In this document: positions 27,743 through 36,957 of the stretch, piece by piece
Layout: every line of letters starts with the position of its first letter
Position numbering within the stretch: the first letter of the stretch is position 1
Source of the DNA: BS750m-G57 sp964607575
GTDB taxonomy: Bacteria > Planctomycetota > Phycisphaerae > SM23-33
Assembly: GCA_964607575.1 (NCBI GenBank)
Contig: CAZSLS010000003.1
Coordinates: 1 to 64,000, forward strand
DNA: 64,000 bases
Direction: 5' to 3'
Made by a program: the position numbers and the translations under genes
Notes under the pieces: model-generated
The model's database searches: none
Told to the model about the DNA's origin: nothing
The model's input: the letters and a program-made list of their open reading frames with translations, nothing else

Positions 27743-29356
27743 ATGGATATACGAATGCATACCAGACGCGGTTTTCTCAAGGCCGCGGGATTCGGGGCCG
27801 TTGCGCTGGCCTTGCCGGGTCGGCAAGCGGTGGCGGCGGAGGCTGCGGTTGACGGGCGGCCGAACATCGTTCTGATTCTGGCTGACGATATGGGCTGGTC
27901 GGATCTTGGCTGCTACGGTAGCGAGATCAAGACCCCTCATCTCGACAAACTTGCCGCCGGCGGTGTGCGGTTCACGCAGTTTTACAATACGGCGAAGTGT
28001 TTCCCGTCGCGTGCGTGCCTGCTTACCGGCGTGTATGCCCAGCAGTGCGGGATGGCCCGCGGGCATGGCGAGATAATCAACGCCGTGACGCTCGGAGAGG
28101 TTCTGCGGTCGGCTGGTTATCGCACACTGATGACCGGTAAGCATCACGGTACGGAGAATCCGTACGATCGCGGGTTTGACCGGTACTTCGGCCTGCGCGA
28201 CGGCGCGTGCAACTTTTTCAATCCGGGCAAGCAGCGCGAAGGCGAACCCAAGCCCGCACAGAAACGCAACAATCGGGCCTGGTGCATCGACGACAAGACC
28301 TATAAGCCCTACACGCCTCCGGAGAAGGATTTCTACACCACCGACTACTTCGCCAAGTACGCGATCAAGTATCTCGACCAGTACGGCAAGGAGAAGAAGC
28401 CGTTTTTCCTCTACATCGCGTTCAACGCCCCGCACGATCCGATGATGGCCTGGCCCGAGGACATCGCAAAGTACCAGGGCAAGTACATGGTCGGATACGA
28501 GAAGATCAGAAACGCCCGCTACAAACGCATGCTCGATATGGGCCTAATCGACAAGAAAACCTTCGCCCTATCTCCGCGAGAGAAGAAAAGCTGGGACTCA
28601 CTCAGCGACGAGCAGAAGAAAACCGAAGACCGGAGGATGGCGGTATATGCGGCGATGGTCGACCGGATGGACCAGAACATCGGCAAGGTGCTGGCCAAGA
28701 TCAAGGAACTCGGGAAATCCGAAAACACGCTGGTGTTCTTCTGCAGCGATAACGGCGGTTCGGCGGAAGTCGTGAGGATCGGCAAGGGCGAGATCGGTAA
28801 TATAGACCGCTGGAGTTCGGTCTGCGGTACCTGGGCCAACGTCTCGAACTCTCCGTTCCGCAAGTTCAAGAACTACAGCCACGAAGGCGGAATATGCACG
28901 TCGATGATCGCCCACTGGCCCAAGGGCATCAAGAATCCCGGGCGGATAAGCAATCGGGTGGGGCACTTCATAGACTTCATGGCCACGTTTGCCGAAGTGG
29001 GTTGCGCGAAATACCCCACGGAATTCGATGGCAAGAAGATCACGCCGCTGGAAGGCGAGAGCATGCTGCCTGCGTTGCAGGACAAAAGCGCCGAGCGCAA
29101 AAAGCCGTTGTTCTGGCAGTGGTCCAGAGGCAAGGCTGTGCGGCGTGGCAAGTGGAAGCTGGTGTGTTGGGGCTCAAGAAAGACGAAGACGAAGTCCCAG
29201 GACCCGGCGTGGGAACTGTACGACATGGAGGCAGACCGCACCGAACTTAACGATCTGTCCGGGAAGCATCCGGAGATAGTCAAGGAACTGGCGGGCCTCC
29301 ACGAAAAATGGGCGGCACCGTTCAAGAAAACCAGGAAATCAAAAGGTCGCAAATGA
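27743..29356 (+). CDS. Tat-exported sulfatase (type I, CxPSR)
   Basis: The 537-residue protein starts with a twin-arginine signal (HTRRGFLKAAGFGAVALA). The metal site NIVLILADDMGWSDLGCYG is followed by CFPSRACLLTG; Cys86 in C-x-P-S-R is the residue converted to formylglycine. Further marks are GKHHGTENPYDRGFD and FCSDNGGSAEV. It hydrolyses sulfate esters, most likely on polysaccharides or glycans, in the periplasm or at the surface. GGAGTAG lies just before the ATG. The stop overlaps the next gene (ATGA), so the two are translationally coupled. The maturase (FGE or anSME) is not in this window, since the SUMF1 domain at 2674-6093 has lost a key cysteine. The exact substrate cannot be given. 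Confidence 0.92.
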   Translation: MDIRMHTRRGFLKAAGFGAVALALPGRQAVAAEAAVDGRPNIVLILADDMGWSDLGCYGSEIKTPHLDKLAAGGVRFTQFYNTAKCFPSRACLLTGVYAQQCGMARGHGEIINAVTLGEVLRSAGYRTLMTGKHHGTENPYDRGFDRYFGLRDGACNFFNPGKQREGEPKPAQKRNNRAWCIDDKTYKPYTPPEKDFYTTDYFAKYAIKYLDQYGKEKKPFFLYIAFNAPHDPMMAWPEDIAKYQGKYMVGYEKIRNARYKRMLDMGLIDKKTFALSPREKKSWDSLSDEQKKTEDRRMAVYAAMVDRMDQNIGKVLAKIKELGKSENTLVFFCSDNGGSAEVVRIGKGEIGNIDRWSSVCGTWANVSNSPFRKFKNYSHEGGICTSMIAHWPKGIKNPGRISNRVGHFIDFMATFAEVGCAKYPTEFDGKKITPLEGESMLPALQDKSAERKKPLFWQWSRGKAVRRGKWKLVCWGSRKTKTKSQDPAWELYDMEADRTELNDLSGKHPEIVKELAGLHEKWAAPFKKTRKSKGRK

Positions 29357-31983
29357 AAACTCGCGTGATGAAGGTATCGGTTGTGTTTCTGGCGCTGTTG
29401 GTGACGGCGGGGACGCTGTCGGCTGCGCCGAAGAAAGCGGTTTCAAAGATAGATCCGATAACCAGGATCAATAATCGAACGCCTGATGAACTGATGGACC
29501 TTACGGTCAAGACGCTCGAGTTTGTGGAAAAGGCCCGAAAATCTCCGAAGCTGGCGGTGCAGGTGACGGCGATGCAAAAACGCCTGGTGTCGAGCAAGGG
29601 CGACAAGGCATTCTCCGCGGAGTTGGCGGCGTTGCGGAGGCGGATTATTCTGTCGCACCCGCTGCTGGACTTCGAGACGCTGCTGATCAACAAGCGTCCG
29701 CCCACGCTTTATAACCACGCCCAGGAGCAGTATGTCGGTCGTCACAGCCGCGCTGGCGATGGGCTTGTTTTGCTGAAGAACTGGAAGGAGAAGCCCACTG
29801 AGACGGTGTTGCTGGCAGGTAAACTTCCACGCGGGTCGGTTATGCACCCGGACCTCTCGTTCGACGCCAAGAGCGTGCTGTTCTCGTATTGCGATCACAC
29901 CGACAATCGGCGCGAGTTCCGCCAGCATTTCATTTACGAGATCGGTATCGACGGGAAGGGTCAGCGGCGCGTCACGGGCAACAAGAACGATAAACTCGAG
30001 CGAGCCGAAGGACGCCGATCCGTGCTGATCGAAGACTTCGATCCCTGCTACCTGCCCGATGGCGGGTTTGCGTTTATCTCCACTCGCTGCCAGAGTTACG
30101 GACGATGCCACGGCGGGCGGTACACGCCTTCTTATATGTTGTATCGCGGGAATCTCGACGGTAGTGGAATCAAGCAGCTTTCGTTCGGCGAGGCCAACGA
30201 ATGGGACCCCAGCGTAATGACCGACGGGCGGATCATCTACACGCGATGGGACTATATCGATCGCGACCCGACGCCGTTTCAGTCGCTCTGGGTCACCAAG
30301 ACCGACGGGACGGCGACCGCGCTTTATTACGGTAATTACACTGGTAATCCGCACATGACCGCAGAACCGCGAAGCATTCCCGGTTCGAAAAAGGTGATGA
30401 GCCTGGCTGTGGCGCACCATTCGTATTCCTCCGGTTCGGTCATTCTCGTTGATCGCAGCAAGGGCGACGAGGGCCACAAACCCCTTACCCGCATTACCCC
30501 CGAAGTGAGATTCCCCGAGACCGAGAACAGCCGGGAACCCGGTTCGTACACCAACCCCTGGCCGCTGAGCGAGGACCTGTTCTTAGTTTCCTACATGCCC
30601 GATCGCCTGGCGTACCAGTTCTGGATCGAGAAGAATCGCCCCGACAAGGTCATCTTTCAGAGGCCAAGCGCATACGCGATCTACCTGATCGACACGCTCG
30701 GCGGGCGCGAGCTGATCTATCGCGATCCGGACATGTCGTCTGTGGCGCCGATTCCCGTCCGCGCTCGCAAGACACCGCCGGTGCTTCCTTCGTTCATCAA
30801 CACACCCGAAGCTCGCGCCTCCAAGACCGGCGTGTGCTACGTTCAGGACGTTTACCAGTCCACCGCGAAGATACCGGCGGGGGAAATCAAGTCGCTCCGA
30901 GTCAATCAGATATTCGGCCAACCGGTCGCACGCCCGCGAAGGCGCGGTCAGGACGGCGAGCTGCTGGCCAAGAAAGTTCTGGGTACCGTACCTGTTAACG
31001 CAAACGGATCGGTCGCCTTCCGCGTACCGGCGGGTATCCCGCTGCAACTGCAGGCCCTCGACGAAAACGGAATGTGCGTAATGAACATGCGATCGTTCAT
31101 ATACCTGCATCCCGGCGAGAAACTTAGCTGCACCGGTTGCCACGAATCGCGAACATCGCCCCCGGTAGCAAAGCCCATGGGCAAGATCACCGTTCGCGAC
31201 CTGACCCCGCCGCCCTGGAAGCAGGAGCCAAAGAAAGGCTTCAGCTTTGACAAGGTCGTCAAGCCAGTGCTGGACCGCTACTGCATTAAATGTCACGGCC
31301 TGGATCCGAAGAGGCCCAAGGGCGCCAAGAACCTGAACTTCTGCGGGTCGAGGTCGTCGGCGTTTGCCTTCCTCAGGGACAAGACCCTGGTCTTCACCAG
31401 GCGGAGAGCCCGCAGCACGTACAAGGATTCGCTGTCTCACGCCGGGCGCCTCGGTCCGCTGATGCTGAAGCGGCAGAAGGGCAAGAACAAACTCGACGCG
31501 GCGAGTTTTGCGCGAATTATCACGTGGTTGGATCTCAGCGGACAGTATTACGGCGACTATTCGTGGAACCGGGTCGAGGACCGCAAGCCATCGAAAGAGG
31601 GCCAGGCTGCGCTGCGGGAGCATATCAAGGCCACGTTTGGCGAGGCGGTCTCCAAGGCTCCGTATGCGGCCTTGGTCAACGTCGCCGATGTCGATGAGTC
31701 TCGGATCTTGAAGGCCCCGCTGGCGAAATCAGCAGGCGGTTGGGCCCAGATCGACAATGGGTGGAAATCCCTTGACGACAAGGGTTACCAGAAGATGAAG
31801 AAGCTGGTGGTCGCGTCGATTACGCCAATGGCGCAGCGGGATATCGAGACGACGTGCAACCTTCCGGACTGCAAATGCGGGTCGTGTTGGGTTCGCACGA
31901 GGAAGAACTCGCCCCAATGGCAATTCTATACGAACAATTACTCGAAGGATTTTAAGCGCATAGATCCTTCCGGCGATAAATAA
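29353..31983 (+). CDS. Secreted PD40/HzsA-like protein with two CxxCH motifs
   Basis: The 876-residue protein begins at ATG 29353 inside the sulfatase stop, with AAAGGTCGC upstream. A signal peptide (SVVFLALLVTAGTLSA) leads into the HPLLDFETLLINKRPP region, then PD40 strands (FDPCYLPDGGFAFISTRC, GRIIYTRWDYID). The c-haem motifs CTGCH (593-597) and CIKCH (644-648) follow. The far C-terminus carries a cysteine cluster TCNLPDCKCGSCW (Cys835, 840, 842, 845) absent from the other two family members here. It relates to hydrazine synthase alpha only by domain; the role is unknown. Coupling to a sulfatase suggests extracellular carbohydrate work. Confidence 0.8.
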   Translation: MKTRVMKVSVVFLALLVTAGTLSAAPKKAVSKIDPITRINNRTPDELMDLTVKTLEFVEKARKSPKLAVQVTAMQKRLVSSKGDKAFSAELAALRRRIILSHPLLDFETLLINKRPPTLYNHAQEQYVGRHSRAGDGLVLLKNWKEKPTETVLLAGKLPRGSVMHPDLSFDAKSVLFSYCDHTDNRREFRQHFIYEIGIDGKGQRRVTGNKNDKLERAEGRRSVLIEDFDPCYLPDGGFAFISTRCQSYGRCHGGRYTPSYMLYRGNLDGSGIKQLSFGEANEWDPSVMTDGRIIYTRWDYIDRDPTPFQSLWVTKTDGTATALYYGNYTGNPHMTAEPRSIPGSKKVMSLAVAHHSYSSGSVILVDRSKGDEGHKPLTRITPEVRFPETENSREPGSYTNPWPLSEDLFLVSYMPDRLAYQFWIEKNRPDKVIFQRPSAYAIYLIDTLGGRELIYRDPDMSSVAPIPVRARKTPPVLPSFINTPEARASKTGVCYVQDVYQSTAKIPAGEIKSLRVNQIFGQPVARPRRRGQDGELLAKKVLGTVPVNANGSVAFRVPAGIPLQLQALDENGMCVMNMRSFIYLHPGEKLSCTGCHESRTSPPVAKPMGKITVRDLTPPPWKQEPKKGFSFDKVVKPVLDRYCIKCHGLDPKRPKGAKNLNFCGSRSSAFAFLRDKTLVFTRRRARSTYKDSLSHAGRLGPLMLKRQKGKNKLDAASFARIITWLDLSGQYYGDYSWNRVEDRKPSKEGQAALREHIKATFGEAVSKAPYAALVNVADVDESRILKAPLAKSAGGWAQIDNGWKSLDDKGYQKMKKLVVASITPMAQRDIETTCNLPDCKCGSCWVRTRKNSPQWQFYTNNYSKDFKRIDPSGDK

Positions 31984-32003
31984 CGGCCAGCAGCTGCGTC
32001 GAA

Positions 32004-32039
32004 CGGCTTGAGCCACGGATGGCACGGATTACACGGATA
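32004..32039. repeat. Left inverted repeat of the GxxExxY element
   Basis: This 36-base block begins CGGCTTGAGCCACGGATGGC and is the reverse complement of 32565-32600 at 35 of 36 positions. Both repeats contain several ATCCGTG words. Beyond the perfect part, the similarity continues imperfectly inward: CGGCGACGGCTAGGGCAGTA (32044-32063) matches, inverted, the sequence around 32521-32556. The pair encloses the GxxExxY gene. Confidence 0.9.
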
Positions 32040-32079
32040 GAAACGGCGACGGCTAGGGCAGTAGTTACGGAAGGGTGGT

Positions 32080-32463
32080 ATGGGAATGGGAAAACTGCTG
32101 TTTAGGGATGAGACTTATGCGATACGGGGGGCTGTGTTTGAGGTTCACTGTGAGATGGGATCCGGTTTTCTTGAGTCCGTGTATCAAGAATGCATGGAAA
32201 AGGAATTGACCAGACAGGGTATTCCTTTTGAAGCCGAGAAGAAACTATCGATTCTGTATAAGAACGAACCCCTCAACCAAATCTACAAACCGGACCTGAT
32301 CTGCTATGGTGAAATCCTTGTTGAATTAAAATCGGTGGCCGCCCTTAGACGCGAACACTACGCTCAAGTCATTAATTACCTGAAAGCAACCAACCTCCGC
32401 CTCGGCCTCCTGGTAAACTTCGGATCACACCCCAAAGCAACAATCGAAAGACTAATCCGATAA
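32080..32463 (+). CDS. GxxExxY-family PD-(D/E)XK nuclease-like protein
   Basis: A 127-residue cytoplasmic protein. It contains GFLESVY (30-36), the eponymous GxxExxY motif. It also has a nuclease-type core: KPD at residues 70-72, then ELK at 82-84, giving D72-x9-E82-x-K84, and QVINY at 96-100 as a QxxxY motif. Together these match the PD-(D/E)XK superfamily, close to RecB-like nucleases. The role of GxxExxY proteins is not established. GGAAGG precedes the ATG at 32080 by 5 bases. The gene is enclosed by long inverted repeats and simple repeats and has no co-directional partner, so it looks like a cargo or core of a small mobile unit. Confidence 0.8.
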   Translation: MGMGKLLFRDETYAIRGAVFEVHCEMGSGFLESVYQECMEKELTRQGIPFEAEKKLSILYKNEPLNQIYKPDLICYGEILVELKSVAALRREHYAQVINYLKATNLRLGLLVNFGSHPKATIERLIR

Positions 32464-32465
32464 AC

Positions 32466-32507
<42 letters not shown>

Positions 32508-32510
32508 CCG

Positions 32511-32700
32511 CCTGCACCATCCGTAGCTAATGCCGTAGTCGTAGTCGTACGCCGTTGTCGTTACCATCCGTGTAATCCGTGCCATCCGTGGCTCAAGCCG
32601 TTGCCGTTGTCGTTACTATACGTATTTATCCGTGTTTATCTGTGTTCATCCGTGGCTAATGTCGTAGTCGTAGACATAGTCGTAATCCGTGGTGAAAAAT
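32511..32700. repeat. ATCCGTG/CGTAGTCGT word-rich repeat region
   Basis: The 3' side of the element is built of reused words: CCATCCGTG, TAATCCGTG, GTTCATCCGTGGCTAATG, GCCGTTGTCGTTAC (twice) and CCGTAGTCGTAGTCGTA. It includes the right inverted repeat. Together with 32464-32787 it forms a 324-base gene-free stretch before the next sulfatase gene. No gene is seen in it. Confidence 0.75.
32565..32600. repeat. Right inverted repeat of the GxxExxY element
   Basis: Reads CATCCGTGTAATCCGTGCCA at its start and ends GCTCAAGCCG. It is the inverted partner of 32004-32039, with one mismatch at its inner end. The two arms are separated by about 525 bases. Confidence 0.9.
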
Positions 32701-32787
32701 GTCGCAGGCGTTGTCGTTTCGGCGTGCTGGAGGGGCTATGATATGCGGGAGAAGAGGGCGGCTTGAATAACGATTAGGAGAGGCGAT

Positions 32788-34284
32788 ATGAAATCTAATA
32801 GACGGAACTTTCTGAAGGTGGTTGCCGCTGGCGCTGCGGCGGCTTGTGTGCCGGGAACATTGCGGGGCGCGGCGCCTGCAAAGGCTGCCAAGAAAACGCG
32901 GTTCGTGTTCGTGCTGGTTGACGATCTTGGCTGGACGGATGTGGCGTGCTTCGGGAGTAAGTTCTACGAGACGCCTAATATTGATGCGCTGGCGAAATCG
33001 GGCGTGAAGATGACCAGCGCGTACGCGGCGTGCCCGGTGTGCTCGCCGACGCGGGGTAGCATTATGACGGGCAAGTACCCGGCGCGGACTGATACCACCG
33101 ACTACTTCGGCGGCGGGCGGCGGGCGAAGTTGCTGCCCGCTCCGTACAAGCGATACCTACCGCTGGAAGAAGTCACCATCGCCGAGGCGATGAAGGCCCA
33201 CGGGTACAAGACGTTCTTCGCGGGCAAGTGGCATCTCGGCGGGAAAGGGTACTTCCCCGAGAAGCAGGGCTTCGACGTGAACAAGGGCGGTGGGCGGAAC
33301 GGGGCTCCGTATAAATCGTACGGGAATCGCGGACTGGCGAAAGATCCGACGCTTCCGGGCGGGTATTTTTCATTGTACGCCAATCCGCACCTTGAGGATG
33401 GACCCAAGGGCGAGTACCTGACCGACCGCCTGACGGATGAAGCCATCAAATTCATCGACGCCAACAAGAGCGACCCGTTCCTTGTTTATCTGTCGTTCTA
33501 CTCGGTGCATAATCCGCTGCAGGCCAAGCCCGCGTACGTCAAGAAGTTCAAGGACAAGCTGGCGAAGATGGCGAAGCCCAAGGGCCCCGAGTTTATCAAA
33601 GAGCACAAGAACCGGGCCAGGCAGATTCAGCAGAACCCGGTGTATGCGGCCATGATCTACAGCGTCGACGAGAACGTGGGCAAGCTGACCAGGAAGCTCG
33701 ATGAGCTTGGGCTCTCTGACGATACTGTGGTGGTATTCACTTCGGATAACGGCGGGCTGTCGACGTCCGAAGGGCACAACACTGCGAACCTCCCGCTGCG
33801 CGGCGGGAAGGGGTGGTTATACGAGGGCGGGGTGCGAGTTCCGACGATCGTCCGCTGGCCGGGCGTGACGAAACCGGGCACCGCATGCGACGTGCCGATA
33901 ACGTCGACCGACTACTATCCAACGTTCCTCGATATTGCCGGGTTGCCCGCCAAATCGAAGCAGCACGTCGATGGCGTGAGCATCACCGCGGCGTTGAAGG
34001 GCGGAAAGCTCGATCGCAAGGCGATTTACTGGCATTACCCGCATTACGGTAACCAGGGCGGTCGGCCGGGATCGTCGGTGCGGATGGGCGATTACAAACT
34101 CATCGAGTTCTTCGAGGACGACAGCGTGGAGCTGTACAACCTCAAAGACGACATCGGCGAGCGCAAGGACCTCGCAGCGAAAATGCCCGAAAAGACCGCC
34201 GAACTCCGCAAGATGATCCACAAATGGCGCAAAGAAGTAGATGCGAAAATGATGAAACCCAACCCGAGATACAAACGAAACTAG
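32788..34284 (+). CDS. Tat-exported sulfatase (type I, CSPTR)
   Basis: The 498-residue protein has a twin-arginine-like start (NRRNFLKVVAAGAAAACVPG). The metal motif FVLVDDLGWTDVACFG is followed by CPVCSPTRGSIMTGKYPAR; Cys85 in CSPTR is the formylglycine precursor. AGKWHLGG and TSDNGGLST are further sulfatase blocks. It would cleave sulfate esters from glycans outside the cytoplasm. AGGAGAGG lies 6 bases before the ATG. It stands alone between the repeat element and a long divergently composed operon. It is clearly different from the sulfatase at 27743 and not a recent duplicate. Confidence 0.92.
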   Translation: MKSNRRNFLKVVAAGAAAACVPGTLRGAAPAKAAKKTRFVFVLVDDLGWTDVACFGSKFYETPNIDALAKSGVKMTSAYAACPVCSPTRGSIMTGKYPARTDTTDYFGGGRRAKLLPAPYKRYLPLEEVTIAEAMKAHGYKTFFAGKWHLGGKGYFPEKQGFDVNKGGGRNGAPYKSYGNRGLAKDPTLPGGYFSLYANPHLEDGPKGEYLTDRLTDEAIKFIDANKSDPFLVYLSFYSVHNPLQAKPAYVKKFKDKLAKMAKPKGPEFIKEHKNRARQIQQNPVYAAMIYSVDENVGKLTRKLDELGLSDDTVVVFTSDNGGLSTSEGHNTANLPLRGGKGWLYEGGVRVPTIVRWPGVTKPGTACDVPITSTDYYPTFLDIAGLPAKSKQHVDGVSITAALKGGKLDRKAIYWHYPHYGNQGGRPGSSVRMGDYKLIEFFEDDSVELYNLKDDIGERKDLAAKMPEKTAELRKMIHKWRKEVDAKMMKPNPRYKRN

Positions 34285-34427
34285 CGGTCCTTATGCTCGG
34301 TAGTACCGGAGCAACTGAACCAACAGTGCATCCACCGGTCGCCGGCGCCAAAAGATTCGGGCAAATCCGGTCCCAAGGCGATATAATGTCGTGGCGCTTG
34401 CATACGCCGAGCGGAGCGGAAGTTCGT

Positions 34428-34457
34428 TTGAAACCTTCGCCCGCTCACTGCTATGAT
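34428..34457 (+). promoter_or_regulatory. Promoter of the FtsX/oxyanion transporter operon
   Basis: TTGAAA (34428-34433) and TATGAT (34452-34457) are separated by 18 bases. The leader to the ATG at 34505 would be about 40 bases and holds GGGAGGG. Another TATAAT at 34382-34387 lacks a good -35 box. Confidence 0.55.
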
Positions 34458-34504
34458 GATTAATGTGAACCCTGCCTTATGTACTCATGCCCGGGAGGGC
34501 TGCA

Positions 34505-35722
34505 ATGAATAATGATAGATATCCGCGCCGGCCGGGGTTGCTAAGCCTTGGTCTGCTTATGCTTACGGTCCTGGTACTCGTCGCGCCGCACGCGCGGGCC
34601 TGCCAGACTCCGGTATTCCGCTACGCGTTGGAGAAGTGGCCTGGAGATTTCTATCCGCTGATGGTCTACCACGACGGACCGCTCAGCCCGGACGACAAGG
34701 CGATCGTCGGATGGCTCGAGAAAGTTCAGGAATCCGAGGGTTCGCAGGTATCGGTCTATGTGCTGGATATCTCCAAGCCCGTCACGACCCAGCCGGCGAC
34801 AGCCCCCGCGACAACCCAACCGACGAGCAGGCCCTCACCGGTCGATACCCAGCGGGCCTATCTTCTCAAGAAGTTCCCGCCGCCAACGGATACCCCCATG
34901 CCCGCGTTGGTTCTTCGTTATCCCGCCCAGCCCGGTGGCGAGGGGGCGAGCTGGCCGGTTGTCTATTCCGGGCGGCTCGACGGGAAGATTGCCCGTGATA
35001 TAATTGACTCTCCGGTCCGCCAGAAGATTGCCAAGCGGTTGCTCAGCGGCGATTCGAGCGTCTGGGTGCTGCTGGAATCGGGCGACAAGGCCAAAGACGA
35101 TGCCGCCGCCAAGACGCTGGAAACCGAACTGGGGCGCCTGAACAAGGAGTTGGAACTTCCCGAGCAGCCGCCCACGTCCGACGCCGGACCGTACGAACCG
35201 GAGATAACCGTCGAGTTGAAAGTGGCGTTTTCGGTGTTGAGGATGTCGCGAACCGATCCGGCCGAAAGCATGTTCATCAAGATGTTGTTGGGCAGCGAAG
35301 AGGGCCTGACGGAAATCAAAGAGCCCATTGCCTTCCCGATTTTCGGGCGGGGCAGGGCGCTGGCGGCGTTTGCAGGTGACGGGATAGATGCCGACAATAT
35401 CGAAAGCGCATGCATTTTCCTGGTCGGTCGCTGCTCCTGCCAGGTCAAGAGGCTCAATCCGGGCACGGACATGATGTTCACCGTGAACTGGGACGCCGCA
35501 CTTGCAGGCCAACCGCTGATGACCATGCCCCCGCTTCCCCGACTGGCCACCGACGAGGTCGAAATCAAGAGCGCATCTCTGACCGCCACCTCATCGCGGG
35601 ACGCCGAATCGGGAGGAGCCCCCATCCGCTGGTTGCTGATCGTCGCAGTTTCTCTGGTGGCGGTGGCGGTCGTGGTGGGACTTCCGATGGTTCGGGTGAT
35701 GCGCAAGGGGGCGGGGAACTGA
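34505..35722 (+). CDS. Secreted membrane-anchored planctomycete protein of unknown function
   Basis: The 405-residue protein starts at ATG 34505, with GGGAGGG 8 bases upstream. It has a signal peptide (LLSLGLLMLTVLVLVAPHARA) directly followed by CQTPVFRYALEKWPGDFYPL. A similar Cys-x-x-x-V-F-R-Y-A-L-E-x-W opening is familiar from hypothetical planctomycete proteins. A Thr/Pro linker (TTQPATAPATTQPTSRP) follows, and a C-terminal helix (RWLLIVAVSLVAVAVVVGLP) anchors it. The next gene begins 1 base after the stop. The neighbourhood suggests it works with the FtsX/LolD-type transporter in the periplasm. The fold could be thioredoxin-like, but I cannot show that. Confidence 0.6.
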   Translation: MNNDRYPRRPGLLSLGLLMLTVLVLVAPHARACQTPVFRYALEKWPGDFYPLMVYHDGPLSPDDKAIVGWLEKVQESEGSQVSVYVLDISKPVTTQPATAPATTQPTSRPSPVDTQRAYLLKKFPPPTDTPMPALVLRYPAQPGGEGASWPVVYSGRLDGKIARDIIDSPVRQKIAKRLLSGDSSVWVLLESGDKAKDDAAAKTLETELGRLNKELELPEQPPTSDAGPYEPEITVELKVAFSVLRMSRTDPAESMFIKMLLGSEEGLTEIKEPIAFPIFGRGRALAAFAGDGIDADNIESACIFLVGRCSCQVKRLNPGTDMMFTVNWDAALAGQPLMTMPPLPRLATDEVEIKSASLTATSSRDAESGGAPIRWLLIVAVSLVAVAVVVGLPMVRVMRKGAGN

Positions 35723-35723
35723 A

Positions 35724-36950
35724 ATGGGCATCTGGCATCTGGTCAGGAAAGAGATTAGTTATCGGCGGCTCAGCTTCGCCCAGGCGATGTTGGGTGTGCT
35801 GGTAGCCACCGCCGGACTGATCGGTCCGATGACGGTCGTCGGCGCTTACAGCATCCGGGCGGAAAAGCGCCTCGGAGCCATGGTCAAGGATTACAAAAAG
35901 CAGACCCTCAAGTACGGTTTCAACGTTCGCGTAATTCCCGCCGGGCAGGACCGGGGCGACTTCTTCGATAAGGGATACGCCACCGAGACGATGGACCAGA
36001 ATTACGCCAAAATCCTGGCCGATTCGGATATCCTGACCACCATTCGCCATCTTACACCAACGCTGAGGCGGAAGGTCCTCTGGACCGAACACAAGCGGAC
36101 GGTGCTGCTGGTCGGAGCCCACGGAGAGACGCCCCTGAAGGAACGCAAACGTCGCAAACCGGCGATTATCAAAATCATTCCGGAAGGCGAAATCGATCTC
36201 GGGTACGAGTTGTGGAACTCCATGGATCTCAAACCGAAGCAGGAAGTGGTGTTCCTCGGGCGGAAGTTCACCCTCCGCAACCGCCAGCCCAGGCGGGACT
36301 CTCAGGACGACATCAGCATCTGGATGGATCTGCAAGCCGCCCAGGAACTCACCGGTCAACTCGGAAAGATCAACGAAATTCAAGCCGTCGACTGCACCTG
36401 CGCCGAGGCCGACGTGGAGAAAATCCAGGCCGAACTGTCGAAAATACTCCCCAATACGCAGGTGATTCTCAAGGTCAAACTGGCCGTCGCGAGAGCCAGG
36501 GCCCGCATGACCGCACAGCAGACACGAGTGGCCGAACTGAAGGACAAGCAAGCGCTGGCGGCGGTCATCGCGGCGCTCCTGATTGTCGGAGCCGCGGTCT
36601 GGATATCGCTTCTTGCGTTCGATAACGTCCGCCAGCGGACTGTGGAAATCGGGATCCTGCGTGCGATCGGACTTTCCAGCGGGAAGATACTGTCGGTGTT
36701 CCTTGTGCGATCGCTGCTGATTGGTCTGGTCGGGGCGGTCAGCGGAGTGATTCTGGGCGCGTGCCTGGGCGTCGGTGTGGCTGCGGTATGGGGCGAGGTG
36801 TCCGATTTGTCGCAGGCCGGAGCCCTGTTTTCTCCGTGGTTGTTTGGGCTGGTGGTGATCTGTTCACCTGTCCTTTCGGCGCTTGTCAGTTGGCCTCCAG
36901 CCATGCTGGCATCACGCCAGGACCCCGCGGTTGTGCTGTCAAGGGAGTAG
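35724..36950 (+). CDS. FtsX-type ABC transporter permease
   Basis: The 408-residue protein has an N-terminal membrane helix (AQAMLGVLVATAGLIGPMTV), then a large periplasmic domain and three further helices at the C-terminus (VIAALLIVGAAVWISLLAF; FLVRSLLIGLVGAVSGVILG; SPWLFGLVVICSPVLSALVS). The RAIGLSSGKILSVFLVRSLL segment is the FtsX/MacB hallmark. Such permeases do not form channels; they pass force from ATP hydrolysis to periplasmic partners, for lipoprotein release, export or murein hydrolase control. The start is 1 base after the preceding stop and the ATPase gene follows after 7 bases. Its partner is probably the secreted protein at 34505. Confidence 0.85.
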   Translation: MGIWHLVRKEISYRRLSFAQAMLGVLVATAGLIGPMTVVGAYSIRAEKRLGAMVKDYKKQTLKYGFNVRVIPAGQDRGDFFDKGYATETMDQNYAKILADSDILTTIRHLTPTLRRKVLWTEHKRTVLLVGAHGETPLKERKRRKPAIIKIIPEGEIDLGYELWNSMDLKPKQEVVFLGRKFTLRNRQPRRDSQDDISIWMDLQAAQELTGQLGKINEIQAVDCTCAEADVEKIQAELSKILPNTQVILKVKLAVARARARMTAQQTRVAELKDKQALAAVIAALLIVGAAVWISLLAFDNVRQRTVEIGILRAIGLSSGKILSVFLVRSLLIGLVGAVSGVILGACLGVGVAAVWGEVSDLSQAGALFSPWLFGLVVICSPVLSALVSWPPAMLASRQDPAVVLSRE

Positions 36951-36957
36951 ACTTTAG

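Noticed and set aside
2674..31983. Hydrazine synthase and anammox metabolism
   Set aside because: Only the alpha-like domain is shared. No HzsB, HzsC, hydrazine dehydrogenase or anammox-type multihaem genes are in the window, and such alpha-like proteins are widespread in non-anammox planctomycetes.
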